The position numbers and the translations under genes are program-made. This document shows positions 1-9,641 of a DNA stretch of 64,000 nucleotides, piece after piece. The stretch comes from Bacteroidota bacterium (lineage in GTDB: Bacteria; Bacteroidota; Bacteroidia; CAILMK01; JACPUW01): contig JACPUW010000019.1 of the NCBI GenBank assembly GCA_016192035.1, positions 1-64,000 of the forward strand. Reading direction: 5' to 3'. How positions within the stretch are numbered: position 1 is the first letter of the stretch; every line of letters begins with the position of its first letter. A model generated the notes under the pieces. That model searched no databases and had not been told where the DNA came from. It worked only from the letters and a program-made list of their open reading frames with translations.

Positions 1-448
1 GCAGTATGGGCCGCATAGTGCCAAGCAAATCAGATACATGTAAAATGGGCAAGGCGTTTAACACAGTACAAATTTTGGTTACAAAGACAAACATAGGCCA
101 TTATTTGGTACGTGAGGCCTCACCGGCAAGTAAACCCAATATACCGCAGAACACCGTACCCTACGGCATGCACTGGCCGTTTTCACTATAGCCTACTTAG
201 TGTCAGGCTTGAAACCTGGCCTTTCATGGCCGGTATGGGGCAGGCCCAGGCGTGGACCCAAATTTCCCTTGGCTTCTACTTGACCTTGGGGCCAATTGTT
301 TCGTTTACCGGTAGCCCTTTGGCGCATGGTGGGCAAAGTAACTACTTGATATCCTTGCTACAGCCCAAAGCACTAGACACTATCCGCGAAAAATTTCTCA
401 ATGCGTGCGCTTACCTTATCCTATTGTTCCAGAGGGCCAAATTCACCG
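1..448. other. left edge, no recognisable gene
   Basis: I see no gene I can support here. The two + strand ORFs of the track (61 and 160 aa) have no recognisable motifs; the longer one runs into the antisense of the oxidoreductase gene. No tRNA, terminator or repeat was recognised. Confidence 0.5.
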
Positions 449-1402
449 TCATACTGCATGGGCCACCGCCACCTTGCCCCGGGTGCGCATGGCCTCTATG
501 TGGGCTATGGCGGCTGGCAGTTCGGCAAATTCATAGGTTTTCTCTATGTGTGGCTGCAGCTTGCCTTCTTCGGCCATCTGGGCCAGTGTGTTGAGGTCGG
601 CGGTATTGGGCTGTGCCGTGAATATGGCAATGGGATGACGCCCAATGGTTTTGAGGGTAGCCAGGGCCAGCATACGGGCCAGCGTGGTGAACCCTATGGC
701 CACCCCGCGCTGCCCCAGTCGTTTGAAATCGGCATAGCCCAAGTTTCCGTGGGTGTCGAGCACCAAATGGTGCTGCCCGCTGTGCGAAGCCAAAGGCTTA
801 TGGTCGTACGCCACTACCTCTTGGGCCCCCAAGGAGCGCGCAAAATCGGCATTGCGGTTGGAGCATACGGCGGTAACCCGGGCGCCCATGGCGGTGGCTA
901 TCTGAACGGCCAGGTGGCCTACCCCACCCGAAGCCCCGTTGATGAGCACCGACTCTGATGGCTGCAGTTTACCATGGGTAACCAGCCCTTGCAGGGCGGT
1001 AAGCCCGGCTATGGGGAAACAGGCCATGGACACAAACTGGGCACCGTGCGGCATAAGGGCGCAAACGGAAGGCTTCACATTGATATATTCCCTAAACGTG
1101 CCCACTTCCAGTGCCTCGCCAAAAATGTGGTCGCCCACGCGGTACTGGCCTTCGAGCCCCTGGCCCACCTGCTCCACCACCCCGGCAAAATCGCCGCCCA
1201 GGAATTTATTGCGGGGCTTGAAAAGGCCAAAGGCCATGCGTGCTATGATGGGCGAGCCGCGCATGACATGCCAATCGGCGGGGTTTACCGAATTGGCCAG
1301 TACACGTACCAGCAGGTGGCCGGGCAGGGGGCCAGGCTGGTCAACTTCTTCTAAATGGAGGACTTGTGGGCCTCCGTAGCGGTGCATTACATATGCTTTC
1401 AT
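449..1402 (-). CDS. MDR-family NAD(P)-dependent zinc-free alcohol dehydrogenase/quinone oxidoreductase
   Basis: A 317-residue medium-chain dehydrogenase/reductase of the quinone-oxidoreductase-like branch, expected to reduce an enal, quinone or similar carbonyl with NAD(P)H in the cytoplasm. The N-terminal GroES-like half has SVNPADWHVMRG near residue 38 and GGDFAGVVE near 70; the Rossmann glycine motif GASGGVGHLAVQIA lies near 154. The cysteine cluster of zinc-dependent alcohol dehydrogenases is not seen, in line with the zinc-free subfamily. Length is normal for the family (about 310–340). It is a single gene, separated from the upstream minus-strand gene by about 300 bp containing a terminator. 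The substrate cannot be predicted. Confidence 0.85.
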   Translation of the reverse strand: MKAYVMHRYGGPQVLHLEEVDQPGPLPGHLLVRVLANSVNPADWHVMRGSPIIARMAFGLFKPRNKFLGGDFAGVVEQVGQGLEGQYRVGDHIFGEALEVGTFREYINVKPSVCALMPHGAQFVSMACFPIAGLTALQGLVTHGKLQPSESVLINGASGGVGHLAVQIATAMGARVTAVCSNRNADFARSLGAQEVVAYDHKPLASHSGQHHLVLDTHGNLGYADFKRLGQRGVAIGFTTLARMLALATLKTIGRHPIAIFTAQPNTADLNTLAQMAEEGKLQPHIEKTYEFAELPAAIAHIEAMRTRGKVAVAHAV

Positions 1403-1708
1403 GGTGTAGGCTTTGTGTAGGGCGCGAGGGCCCGTGTTTGGTTTAGGTTGTGTGGCCGAAAGTAGGGCAAGTGCCCAGGGCGGTGGGCGTACAATGGGCT
1501 GGGCGGTAAAAAACCCGCCACAGGGCGGGCAGGCCGAAATGATGAACGGGCGACCGGGCAGTCCGCATGGCTAGGGCTTGAGGGCAGGAACGCACGCCAA
1601 GGCGGCTACGGGCAGTACCCGCCCTATGGCCTGTATGGTGGTAGGATGTACCCTAAATAAAAAATCGCCAGGCCAGGGCCTTTGGTTTGCGCTGAGTGCC
1701 CAGGCCGG
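1403..1708. other. intergenic stretch with a terminator
   Basis: About 300 bp with no convincing coding frame. It holds the intrinsic terminator listed separately. The promoter of the oxidoreductase gene should lie near its right-hand boundary with that gene, but no clear -7 box was found. Confidence 0.5.
1508..1530 (-). terminator. intrinsic terminator
   Basis: On the minus strand a CCCGCC/GGCGGG hairpin with a four-base loop is followed by six T. It lies about 180 bp past the stop of the secreted-protein gene and in front of the oxidoreductase gene, so it separates the two transcripts. Confidence 0.65.
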
Positions 1709-3355
1709 TTAGTCCTTTATGGTGAGGTGGCCAAACCGGTATTTAAACCATCCTTTGGTTGTAAGGAGCATTACCGAGTTTTGATTGGTAACCCGGCTCC
1801 CTGAGATTTTTAAGTACGTTTTTAATCCTTTTTGAGAATAAATGATTTCCTTTTTTATATCGCCTTTGGCATCCATGGTCACCAAGAACGGTTCGGTTAA
1901 GGAACGGCCGCCAGTAGGTTCCACCCCCTTTGCATCCTTAACCTTAAGATTATCAGGGTTATCATTGTAAATGAAGTAGAGCTTGTCGTCCTTGTAAATC
2001 ACCAGAAAAGACAAATAAGCACCTACAGAGCTATACTGTTTCTTGAATATTTTCTTGGCCCACAACAAGTTGCCAGATGCATTTAGGTTAAGTACTATAA
2101 TGTCGGAATAATTATGCACATAATAAGTAGTATAACCTGATCCTGAGCTTCTTGTCCTTGTTTCAAGTGTGTACTCCTCTGCAATGAGGTAGTAGCCCCC
2201 GTCATCCTTTTTGATGAGGTCGCGGAACTCAAAATTCATTAGTTCCTCGTTCTTTCCTTTTTCAAGTCTATCTTCTACTTTTTCAGACTTTCGCTCAGAG
2301 AGGCCCTGGGTCAAGAAATCGGCCTTAAAAGGTTCAAAGATGGATATGAGCACATTGCCCGTTGTTTTATCAAATTTCTGGAAGTAGTGTCCGGCTATGC
2401 CCAGTCCGCGCCGGTCACCGTAAAACCCGGTGAAAATGGGATTTTGGTCTAGGTCAAAGTCCAAGGTCACGTGCGTAACAAAATGGCCCTCTACGCTCAC
2501 CACCTGTTCTATGGTTTCATTGCCTACTACAGGATACTTGAGCAGGATGTAATGATAGTTGGGTATGTCCTTATCCTTAATATCTTCCAGGGTCCTCTTT
2601 CCCAAGATGTACGTATTGCCATCGCCATCTACGTGAAATTTTATGATGGAAAATTCCTTTTCGGTGTAGGGCAATACCACATTTTGTTGCTTGATAACGT
2701 CCAGGTTTTCATCGAGCACCGTAAACCCAAATTCTTCATATTCCCGGTCTTTATAGGGCAATTTGTGGCGAAGGAGTGTTTTCGATCCGTCAATTGACAC
2801 CACGGGAATAAAACTGCCCTTGAACAGGATATTCCAAGAGGCATAGTCAATCTCGGCTACCCGTTTGCCCGCCCCCTTAAAGGCCATGTCGTCCAGGTCA
2901 ATCCGGTGGGCATACAATTGGTATTTTTTTGCTTCGCGATCTACATGACTAATATAGGCCACCACTTTTCCGTCGTTGTTGGTCAAAAAATCTACCTGCT
3001 CCCAGTTGTCTTCCGGCGTTAGGTCAAGTATCCTCGTCATATCTGTCTTGCCATCGTACTCACAAAGCTGATGGTAGGTAGTGACTGGTATCCTGCCATA
3101 GCCACTGGGCCTGGTAAGGTCGAAATACAGTTTTTCACCATCAAGTACAAGCAAGTCTAAACCTTCGGTCTTGTATTTCTTGGGTCCTTTGCCAAACCAC
3201 TGTATTGTAACGTTTTTGGACAATGTTTGTGCACCACCGGCCAGCGGCAAAGCCAAGGCCAAGGCCACCAGCGACATGGCACATCCAAAGCGGAACGTAC
3301 TTCCATTCAAGCTTTTGTCAGACAATTGTTTAACTTTAGAAAATAGGTTGTTCAT
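1709..3355 (-). CDS. secreted protein of unknown function
   Basis: A 548-residue protein I do not recognise. A hydrophobic stretch (MSLVALALALPLAGGAQ) near residues 27–43 looks like a Sec signal peptide with a long, basic n-region; if the inner Met is the true start the gene begins at 3277. The remainder is rich in short beta-strand-like segments with repeated phrases of the type 'YKDDKLYFIYND' and 'DGNTYILGKR', as in periplasmic or surface beta-propeller-like proteins, but no clear repeat period could be fixed. No sorting domain, lipobox or catalytic motif is evident. It stands alone, with a terminator downstream. Confidence 0.7.
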   Translation of the reverse strand: MNNLFSKVKQLSDKSLNGSTFRFGCAMSLVALALALPLAGGAQTLSKNVTIQWFGKGPKKYKTEGLDLLVLDGEKLYFDLTRPSGYGRIPVTTYHQLCEYDGKTDMTRILDLTPEDNWEQVDFLTNNDGKVVAYISHVDREAKKYQLYAHRIDLDDMAFKGAGKRVAEIDYASWNILFKGSFIPVVSIDGSKTLLRHKLPYKDREYEEFGFTVLDENLDVIKQQNVVLPYTEKEFSIIKFHVDGDGNTYILGKRTLEDIKDKDIPNYHYILLKYPVVGNETIEQVVSVEGHFVTHVTLDFDLDQNPIFTGFYGDRRGLGIAGHYFQKFDKTTGNVLISIFEPFKADFLTQGLSERKSEKVEDRLEKGKNEELMNFEFRDLIKKDDGGYYLIAEEYTLETRTRSSGSGYTTYYVHNYSDIIVLNLNASGNLLWAKKIFKKQYSSVGAYLSFLVIYKDDKLYFIYNDNPDNLKVKDAKGVEPTGGRSLTEPFLVTMDAKGDIKKEIIYSQKGLKTYLKISGSRVTNQNSVMLLTTKGWFKYRFGHLTIKD

Positions 3356-3493
3356 ATTAGTTTAGGTTATTTAACGATTGCAATGTTACAACCGCAAGAT
3401 GTATAAATTGTGGAGAAGGCCATTTGGATCTGCACAGGTGTGAAAGGCATCGAAAACCATAAAACAGCCGACAGCCCCCCTACGGACATTCGC

Positions 3494-4519
3494 TTAGAGC
3501 AAACCACATAATTTGTACAGCAGGCGGGCTGAAACCACGCCGTCCCATGAGCCGTTTCCGGTTTCGCTCAGGTCAAAACCTATTACCTGGCGGCCACTCT
3601 GCCCGAGTAGGTACAGCAAGTGCGCCACTTGGTCAAAATCAAGCCCACCGGGCACAGGTGTGCCGGTGGCTGGGCAAAGGGCCGGCTGGAGTCCGTCCAC
3701 GTCCAGGCTCACATACACCTTATGAGGCAGTTCATCAATGATTTGCGCCGACAAATTGGCCCAAGTCCCGCCTTCGTACAGCGCGCGCTTCATATCGGCA
3801 TCAAAGTGCGTCCTTATCCTGTCATCATGCGCTATCCGTGCGCGTTCGCCCGCCGAATAATCGCGAATGCCCACCTGTACCAACTGTATGTCAGGGCTAT
3901 AGGCCAACACATTGTGCATGATACTGGCATGGCTGTAGGTAAACCCCTCATAGGCGGCGCGCAGGTCGGCGTGGGCATCTATCTGTAGGATGCCATATGC
4001 CCCAAACCTGTCGGCCAGGGCCTCCATATAGCCCAGTGGGCAACTGTGGTCACCGCCCACCATGCCCACCTTGCGGCCATCGTCCATCAGGCCCAGGCAC
4101 AGGCCTTTCACGGTTTCCTTTAGCTCATGGCAAGCCTCATTCACCTGCTTGAGCACTTCCTGTGGCCCGGTGGCGCCCTGCTCCAGGTGGGCTATATATC
4201 CCTTGGCCAGTTTGCGCACGTGCCCATTGAGCTTGAGCACTTCACCATAGTGCTCTTGTAGCATGAAAATGCCCTTTTTCCACACTTCCCCAAAGTGGGC
4301 GTCCCACAAGTCTAGCTGGGGCGATGCGGCAAATACCTGCTGTGGGCCCAGGGCAGTGCCCTCTCCATAGCTCACCGTCACCTCCCAGGGCACAGGGCAT
4401 AGCACCACTTCAGATTGGGCATAGCCAAATGGCAATCCGAAAATTCCGGCATTCACGGCCATTGAATTGTCGGCATCAAAGGCGGCCACCGCCGCCGCAC
4501 GCGCTTCGTTATCCATCAT
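3494..4519 (-). CDS. agmatinase/ureohydrolase (arginase superfamily)
   Basis: A 341-residue binuclear-manganese ureohydrolase. The metal motifs are all visible in order: GGDHS near residue 154, DAHADLR near 180, [22 protein letters not shown] near 270 and GFDLSE near 316. The start overlaps the end of the upstream spermidine synthase fusion by 11 bp, so the two are probably cotranscribed and translationally coupled. That context argues for agmatinase activity (agmatine to putrescine plus urea), feeding putrescine to the aminopropyltransferase, rather than arginase or formimidoylglutamase. The N-terminal ~120 residues are long for a simple SpeB and resemble the larger Bacteroidota members. The exact substrate is inferred from context only. 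Confidence 0.85.
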   Translation of the reverse strand: MMDNEARAAAVAAFDADNSMAVNAGIFGLPFGYAQSEVVLCPVPWEVTVSYGEGTALGPQQVFAASPQLDLWDAHFGEVWKKGIFMLQEHYGEVLKLNGHVRKLAKGYIAHLEQGATGPQEVLKQVNEACHELKETVKGLCLGLMDDGRKVGMVGGDHSCPLGYMEALADRFGAYGILQIDAHADLRAAYEGFTYSHASIMHNVLAYSPDIQLVQVGIRDYSAGERARIAHDDRIRTHFDADMKRALYEGGTWANLSAQIIDELPHKVYVSLDVDGLQPALCPATGTPVPGGLDFDQVAHLLYLLGQSGRQVIGFDLSETGNGSWDGVVSARLLYKLCGLL

Positions 4520-5819
4520 GTCGCAGGTTTTTTACAAAGTTGGGGGTAGCAAACGAAGCCTTGTGTATGTGTCCGTTGTAGTAGCGCAAACCCTGGGCTT
4601 GGCTAAATATATCAATGGCCTCTACCTCCACCCCGTGCAGGGGATTAACCTGCCCTTTGGCGCAGAGGGCAAAACTCCACATGCCACTGGGGTAAGTGGG
4701 CACAAAAAAGAAATAGTTCCACACTTTGTGGCTGCCGAATATGGCACCAAAACAGCGTCGTAGGTCAACAAAGGCATGCTGGTTAAACCAGGGGGATTCA
4801 CCCTGCGCCACCAATATACCGTTGTCATTGAGCACCCTATGCACATTGTGGTAAAAGGAATCGCTAAAAAGGCCCTTTGCCGGGCCCACGGGGTCAGACC
4901 CGTCCACCACCACCAGGTCAAAGGCGCCAGAGGGCGCCTGGCCCACATAGGCTATGCCATCGCCTATTACCAGTTCCAGCCTGGGGTCGTGAAAGGAAGC
5001 GGCTATAAAGGGCAGGTGTTGGCGGCAGGCGCGCACCACCGCCTCATCAATCTCCACCATGGTCACTTTTTCTATGTTCTTGTGCCGCAGCAGTTCACGC
5101 ACGGTTCCGCCATCGCCACCGCCTATCACCAGCACACGGCGCACAGCACCATGTGCCATAACCGGTACATGGGCTATCATTTCATGATACACAAATTCGT
5201 CGTGCTCGGTGGTCATAAACATGCCGTCTATGGTGAGGGCCTTGCCGTAGGCATAGGTTTGCAGTATCTGCACTTTTTGGTAGGGCGATTGCTCCCTAAA
5301 CAGTACGTCGCCGGTATGCCTGAGCGATAGGGCTATGTTCTCATCGCGGTCGGTGAACCAGATATTTCGGTTTTGGGCCACCTTCCTGGGCGCATCTTGG
5401 TCGCGGGTAGGCTCAAAAGCAAAATCCTTGCGCTCCAGCAAATGGCGCTGCCCCCTGAGCAATTCCATGGAAGACCCATATTCGGCCCTAAACTGCACTT
5501 CCAGAAATTTATATGATATCCAAGGGTTTACGGCTGTGCCACAGGTAAATATGTCCACTGCCGCATATCCGTATTCTGGCCAGGTATGTATGGCCAGATG
5601 GCTCTCTTCTATCACCACTACCCCACTCACGCCATAGGGTGAAAAGTGGTGAAACGTGGAATTGACCACAGTGGCTTGTGCCTCCTGGGCAGCAGCTACC
5701 ATATATTGTTCTATCAGGGCCACGTCATTCATTATTTGAGGGTCGCAGCCATAGAACTCAACCAATATGTGTCGGCCCAAATTTGGGGCCTGTTCATTCT
5801 CTATCAGCAATTTGCTCAT
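4509..5819 (-). CDS. speDE: S-adenosylmethionine decarboxylase–spermidine synthase fusion
   Basis: A two-domain protein of 436 residues. Residues 1 to about 115 are a SpeD-type AdoMet decarboxylase with the self-cleavage segment [14 protein letters not shown], whose serine becomes the pyruvoyl cofactor. From about residue 145 on it is a complete spermidine synthase: [13 protein letters not shown], the nucleotide-binding [11 protein letters not shown] and the catalytic [16 protein letters not shown]. One polypeptide thus makes decarboxylated AdoMet and uses it to aminopropylate putrescine. I prefer the start MSKLL at 5819 to the track's upstream Met at 5840, because a TAnnTTTG box overlaps that upstream codon and AdoMet decarboxylases usually begin close to the GRH.LVEFYGC segment. 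The downstream ureohydrolase probably supplies putrescine. A C-terminal tail of about 35 residues follows the synthase domain. Confidence 0.92.
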   Translation of the reverse strand: MSKLLIENEQAPNLGRHILVEFYGCDPQIMNDVALIEQYMVAAAQEAQATVVNSTFHHFSPYGVSGVVVIEESHLAIHTWPEYGYAAVDIFTCGTAVNPWISYKFLEVQFRAEYGSSMELLRGQRHLLERKDFAFEPTRDQDAPRKVAQNRNIWFTDRDENIALSLRHTGDVLFREQSPYQKVQILQTYAYGKALTIDGMFMTTEHDEFVYHEMIAHVPVMAHGAVRRVLVIGGGDGGTVRELLRHKNIEKVTMVEIDEAVVRACRQHLPFIAASFHDPRLELVIGDGIAYVGQAPSGAFDLVVVDGSDPVGPAKGLFSDSFYHNVHRVLNDNGILVAQGESPWFNQHAFVDLRRCFGAIFGSHKVWNYFFFVPTYPSGMWSFALCAKGQVNPLHGVEVEAIDIFSQAQGLRYYNGHIHKASFATPNFVKNLRHDG

Positions 5820-5837
5820 TGGTGTTAAGTGAGTTGG

Positions 5838-5845
5838 CAAAGGTA
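5838..5845 (-). promoter_or_regulatory. probable Bacteroidota -7 box of the polyamine operon
   Basis: Reads TACCTTTG on the minus strand and fits TAnnTTTG. It would place transcription start near 5831, about 12 bases before the MSKLL start. No clear TTG at -33 was found, so this rests on the -7 element only. Confidence 0.4.
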
Positions 5846-5910
5846 AGCCCTGCCCTGAAGCCCCATCGGTAAGCCGCTGTTAAGGTTTGGCCATACACAG
5901 GCTACACCGT

Positions 5911-6477
5911 CTATTTCCACTTTGCAAAAGGAATTCGGGGCCAGAGCGCGGGTACCTCTTTTTGGTAAGTTTGGTAAGCAGCACCAAACTGGGCTATGAG
6001 CTTGCGTTCTTCAAGCCAAATACCAATGGGCAGATAGGCCAACCATGCCAAGAGCATCACCAAGTTGGCCCATATGGGCTGCCATATGAAGAATCCTATG
6101 CCCAGCAGGATGGTGGCCGTATATAGTGGGTGGCGCACCCGCGCCAGAATGCCCTTCCGCACCAGGGTTTCCGCTGTTTGGGGCTTTAGCCCCACAAATT
6201 GGCGTATGCCGTACAGGCGCAAGGCGGCAGCGCCCATTTTATATGCCCCAAATCCAAAACCCAGTCCAATTACCTGCCCTACAATCCCCCCATTCCATAG
6301 CGGTTCAAACGGAAGTGAGGCCCTGAGCAACCACAGTGGGGCCAAGGTGAGCATGGCCATGGCCGTGTAAAACAGCCGGTAGTGCTGCCATTGACCAAAA
6401 AGCCGTTTGGCCCAGGCCGAGGCCAATACACTATGAAGGATAAAGTAGGCCATCCAGCCTACTGCGTATGCTATCAT
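5911..6477 (-). CDS. isoprenylcysteine carboxyl methyltransferase-like (ICMT/PEMT/NnrU) membrane protein
   Basis: A 188-residue integral membrane protein with four to six hydrophobic segments. The C-terminal half carries RVRHPLYTATILLGIGFF and LEERKLIAQFGAAYQTYQKEVP, the RHP-x-Y and E-x-(x)-L..F G..Y..Y pattern of the ICMT/phospholipid methyltransferase/NnrU group, which binds S-adenosylmethionine at the membrane face. The track's start at 6576 lies inside the upstream gene; ATG at 6477 begins one base after that gene's TAA, giving a two-gene unit with DUF3078. The substrate is unknown, since bacteria lack classical prenylated-CaaX targets. Confidence 0.75.
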   Translation of the reverse strand: MIAYAVGWMAYFILHSVLASAWAKRLFGQWQHYRLFYTAMAMLTLAPLWLLRASLPFEPLWNGGIVGQVIGLGFGFGAYKMGAAALRLYGIRQFVGLKPQTAETLVRKGILARVRHPLYTATILLGIGFFIWQPIWANLVMLLAWLAYLPIGIWLEERKLIAQFGAAYQTYQKEVPALWPRIPFAKWK

Positions 6478-6478
6478 G

Positions 6479-7384
6479 TTATATCCTAAAGAGAAAGCCC
6501 ACGTTAAACACGTATTTCCACTGCACCCTGGGGCTGCTGCTACCATCATCATTGGGAAAAAGAACGTCCTCATCATAAATCATCTGGGTGGAAATAGTAG
6601 AAGAAATGAAGTCGTTGACTTTAAGCTCCAGGAGGTTGTCCCACATCACGTCCACCATGGCGCCCTGTCGGTAGGCTTGAAAAAAGTTGGCCTTGGTTTC
6701 AAACTTCACATTCTTGGCCAGTTCCCTGGCATAGCGCATGTTGATTACCGCCCCAAGCTCCTTTCTCAGGGTTTTGCCGCTGTCAACCCCAAAAGCCCCC
6801 ACTGCCGAGAGGGCATTGTCCATGACAAAGGTGAGCTTGCCCGAGAGGGGTGAAACCATGGCGTAGAACTCGTCAGACGGTTTGTAAGAGGCACCAAGCG
6901 AAAGGGCCAGGTAGCCTGGGGCCATGAGCCGTGAAATCACCTCGCGTTGCCAGGCACCGTCCTCATCTTGAAAATAGTTATATCCATTGGTCATCTGGGT
7001 CCTAAAATCAAGCAGGGCGGTATAGGCCAAATGTTTAGTGCCAAAATCCCTTGACCACTTGGAAACGAGGATAAGCCTGTCGTCACTCTTTCTAAACTCC
7101 GATATGCTTCCCTGCCTTACCAGGCCATAGCCAGCCTCAAGGGTATTGAGCCACTGCACCCGGTTTTTGGTATAGGTGGCTTCCCCTTTAAGCAGGCCTG
7201 CTATGGAGAAACTGTTTTCACCGCCACCGGCCCAGTTCTGTAGGCCCACATTGGTCACGTTCAGCCCAAGGGAAGCCGTAGTGGCCCAATTTTTCGGTAC
7301 CGGCGTTCCTTCGCCCTCCTGGGCCACTGACACCCCGCCCGCCAGGCAGGTCATGGCCACGAGTACGCACGCAAAACCTTTCAT
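6479..7384 (-). CDS. DUF3078 family outer-membrane-type protein
   Basis: A 301-residue protein starting at MKGFACVLVAMTCLAGGVSVAQ, a clear signal peptide; the 23 extra residues of the track's ORF precede it and are not credible. The mature part begins with the WATTASLGLNVTNVGLQNWAGGGENSFS segment typical of DUF3078 and continues as alternating amphipathic strands (YTALLDFRTQM, ALSLGASYKPSDEFYAMVSPL) ending in an aromatic strand VFNVGFLFRI, as in outer-membrane barrels. DUF3078 proteins are widespread in Bacteroidota and have no established function. It is followed after one base by the ICMT-like gene. Confidence 0.85.
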   Translation of the reverse strand: MKGFACVLVAMTCLAGGVSVAQEGEGTPVPKNWATTASLGLNVTNVGLQNWAGGGENSFSIAGLLKGEATYTKNRVQWLNTLEAGYGLVRQGSISEFRKSDDRLILVSKWSRDFGTKHLAYTALLDFRTQMTNGYNYFQDEDGAWQREVISRLMAPGYLALSLGASYKPSDEFYAMVSPLSGKLTFVMDNALSAVGAFGVDSGKTLRKELGAVINMRYARELAKNVKFETKANFFQAYRQGAMVDVMWDNLLELKVNDFISSTISTQMIYDEDVLFPNDDGSSSPRVQWKYVFNVGFLFRI

Positions 7385-7463
7385 CTTACTATCTATTTTG
7401 AAATTAATTTGCCTGCGAATTTCCCAATGCTTTCTCTTTGTCTCACCAATCAATTAGCCCCCT

Positions 7464-8585
7464 ATGCGCCGAGTACTCCTTACCATTTTAGGCCTTATTG
7501 TGGCCATATACTTGGTTAGCCACCTTATGGGCCTGGGCTATGTATGGAAGGCATTGGTGTATAACTACGTGGATTATGATGACTATAAACTGTTTGAAAA
7601 CCGGGAAATCGCCTCGGGCCCCGAGGAAGGCTGGCCACTGGCCAAGAGGTTTGGCAGTGTCAAGCTGCCTCCACCCCTGGAGCAATACCTGGCCGATATG
7701 CACACCATTGCTTTTCTGGCTATAGTAAATGATTCGTTGGTATTTGAAAAGTACTGGAATGGCCATGACGAAAACACCATGGCCAATTCGTTTTCGGTAG
7801 CCAAGAGCTACATCACCATGCTTACCGGTTTTGCATTGGCCGATGGCCACTTTTCATCGCTTGACGACCCAATAACCAAATACTTACCTGAACTTGACCC
7901 ACAAGTGTTTGCACCAATAACACTGCGCCACTTGGCCACCATGAGTTCAGGCCTGGATTGGAAAGAAAGCTATGGGGGCGTGGTGAACCATACCACAGAA
8001 TCGTACTATGGAAAAGACCTGTGGAAACTGGTATCGGGCTTGGGGCCCAAGGCCCAACCGGGCACCTTGTTTCACTATAAGGGTTGCGACCCCCAATTGT
8101 TGGCCTTTGCACTTGAAAAGGCCACTGGCAAGACCGTTTCGGCTTACTTGTCAGAAAAATTCTGGAAACCGACGGGTGCCTATCCCAGCGGGCTATGGTC
8201 ACTTGACCATGGCGATGGGACAGAAAAAGCGTACTGCTGCCTGAACACCACGGCCCGCAACTTTGCCAAGATTGGCCAGCTATACCTCCACCACGGACGG
8301 TGGGGAAACCAACAATTGCTGGATAGTGCCTGGGTGGCTCAAAGCATAGAGCCACACTTGATACCGGATAAAAATGGGAAGCCCACCCAATACTATGGTT
8401 ACCAATGGTGGTGTATGGACGACCTGGGAAAAGACGTGTTTTATGCGCGGGGCCTCAATGGGCAGTATGTCATTTGCCTACCCAAGAAAAACACCATTTT
8501 AGTGAGGCTGGGCGAGAAAAGGGAAAGTTCGGGCAACCATCCGCCCGACGTGATGCGCTATGTGGAATGGGCTGAGGGGCTGTAA
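7464..8585 (+). CDS. serine hydrolase, beta-lactamase class C-like family
   Basis: A 373-residue protein anchored by an N-terminal membrane segment (residues 4–22). The penicillin-binding/esterase fold is shown by the nucleophile tetrad SVAK in NSFSVAKSYITMLTGFAL near residue 112, the second motif HYKGCDPQLLAFALEKATG near 204, where a Y-x-G-C-D-P form replaces the textbook YxN, and the C-terminal ARGLNGQYVICLP, in the place of the KTG strand. These features resemble the 6-aminohexanoate-dimer hydrolase/EstB side of the family more than true beta-lactamases. It probably acts in the periplasm on an ester, amide or peptide of unknown identity. It is followed at 27 bp by a transporter gene, perhaps in one operon. 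Confidence 0.85.
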   Translation: MRRVLLTILGLIVAIYLVSHLMGLGYVWKALVYNYVDYDDYKLFENREIASGPEEGWPLAKRFGSVKLPPPLEQYLADMHTIAFLAIVNDSLVFEKYWNGHDENTMANSFSVAKSYITMLTGFALADGHFSSLDDPITKYLPELDPQVFAPITLRHLATMSSGLDWKESYGGVVNHTTESYYGKDLWKLVSGLGPKAQPGTLFHYKGCDPQLLAFALEKATGKTVSAYLSEKFWKPTGAYPSGLWSLDHGDGTEKAYCCLNTTARNFAKIGQLYLHHGRWGNQQLLDSAWVAQSIEPHLIPDKNGKPTQYYGYQWWCMDDLGKDVFYARGLNGQYVICLPKKNTILVRLGEKRESSGNHPPDVMRYVEWAEGL

Positions 8586-8612
8586 CAACATAAAATATTA
8601 GACCAAGGAACC

Positions 8613-9533
8613 ATGCCCAACTGGCTTCTCTTTGCCATAGCCTCGCTTATCTGGGGCACCACTTGGTATGCCATTAAATTTCAGCTCAATGGCACTTCTC
8701 CGCTGCTGAGTATCTCCTTTAGGTTTGCCCTGGCAGCCCTTATCTTGTTTGTTTCGTTGGCCGTAGGCCGCCAGCGCCTCAAATACCCACTCCGTCACCA
8801 CGCTTGGTTTGCCCTCCAGGGGGTATTGCTTTTTGGGCTCTGCTACTGGTTTACCTATCTGGCCGAGATAGGCCTTACCAGTGGGCTGGTAGCCGTGCTA
8901 TCTAGCCTCATCATTTTCTTCAATATCGTGTTTGGCAAACTGTTGTTTGGCCAGCGCATGTTGCCCAAGCTGCTCTTGGGCTTCTTATTGGGCATAGTGG
9001 GCATGGCATTTTTATACCGCGACGAGTTGGAACTGGCCGAGAAGGCCACCAGTGGATGGGGCTTGCTCGTGGTTGCCGTGTTTTCCAATGTGTTTGCCTC
9101 CCTGGGCAATATGGTATCCATGCGCAATCAACAAGCAGGGCTAACGGTATCGGTCACCAATGCCTACGGCATGGCTTATGGATCACTTTCCATGATGTTG
9201 CTGGCCCTGTTTACCGAGCAAGGCCTTGCGGTGGACTTCACCCCCACGTATGCCCTTTCATTGGTCTATTTGGCTGTTTTTGGATCGGTTATCGCGTTTT
9301 ATTGCTACCTGACCCTCCTGGGCCGCCAGGGCCCAGGCAAGGCAGCCTATACCACCCTTACCGTGCCGGTCATTGCCATTTTCGTTTCTACCCTGTTTGA
9401 GGGATTTACCTGGACTTGGGCTGCATTTGTAGGCCTGCTCTTGGTGCTGAGCGGAAACTGGGTGGCACTCCGAAAAAAACCGGTCTCAACCCCTGCAAAA
9501 TGGGCCGATAATGAAAAGGTTTCAAGTCAATAA
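8613..9533 (+). CDS. EamA-family (DMT superfamily) transporter
   Basis: A 306-residue inner-membrane protein with about ten hydrophobic helices arranged as two EamA repeats (residues ~5–135 and ~150–285). The opening LFAIASLIWGTTWYAIKFQ and the second-repeat phrases SVIAFYCYLTLLGRQGPGKAAYTTLTVPV are characteristic of drug/metabolite exporters such as RhtA- or YdcZ-type carriers. A short basic tail ends the protein. It probably exports an amino acid or small metabolite; the substrate cannot be predicted. It follows the serine hydrolase gene by 27 bp in the same direction. Confidence 0.88.
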   Translation: MPNWLLFAIASLIWGTTWYAIKFQLNGTSPLLSISFRFALAALILFVSLAVGRQRLKYPLRHHAWFALQGVLLFGLCYWFTYLAEIGLTSGLVAVLSSLIIFFNIVFGKLLFGQRMLPKLLLGFLLGIVGMAFLYRDELELAEKATSGWGLLVVAVFSNVFASLGNMVSMRNQQAGLTVSVTNAYGMAYGSLSMMLLALFTEQGLAVDFTPTYALSLVYLAVFGSVIAFYCYLTLLGRQGPGKAAYTTLTVPVIAIFVSTLFEGFTWTWAAFVGLLLVLSGNWVALRKKPVSTPAKWADNEKVSSQ

Positions 9534-9641
9534 CGGCCACTAAAGGCAGCGGGCATCTATCTAGGCGTTGGGCACCTGATTACTTGTTCAGCGGGAAATG
9601 TTCACCGTATTTTGCGCCTCCATTCCCTAAAAGCCAAACGA

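Noticed and set aside
112-594. 160-aa + strand ORF at the left edge
   Set aside because: No recognisable motif, odd composition, and its 3' part is antisense to the oxidoreductase gene.
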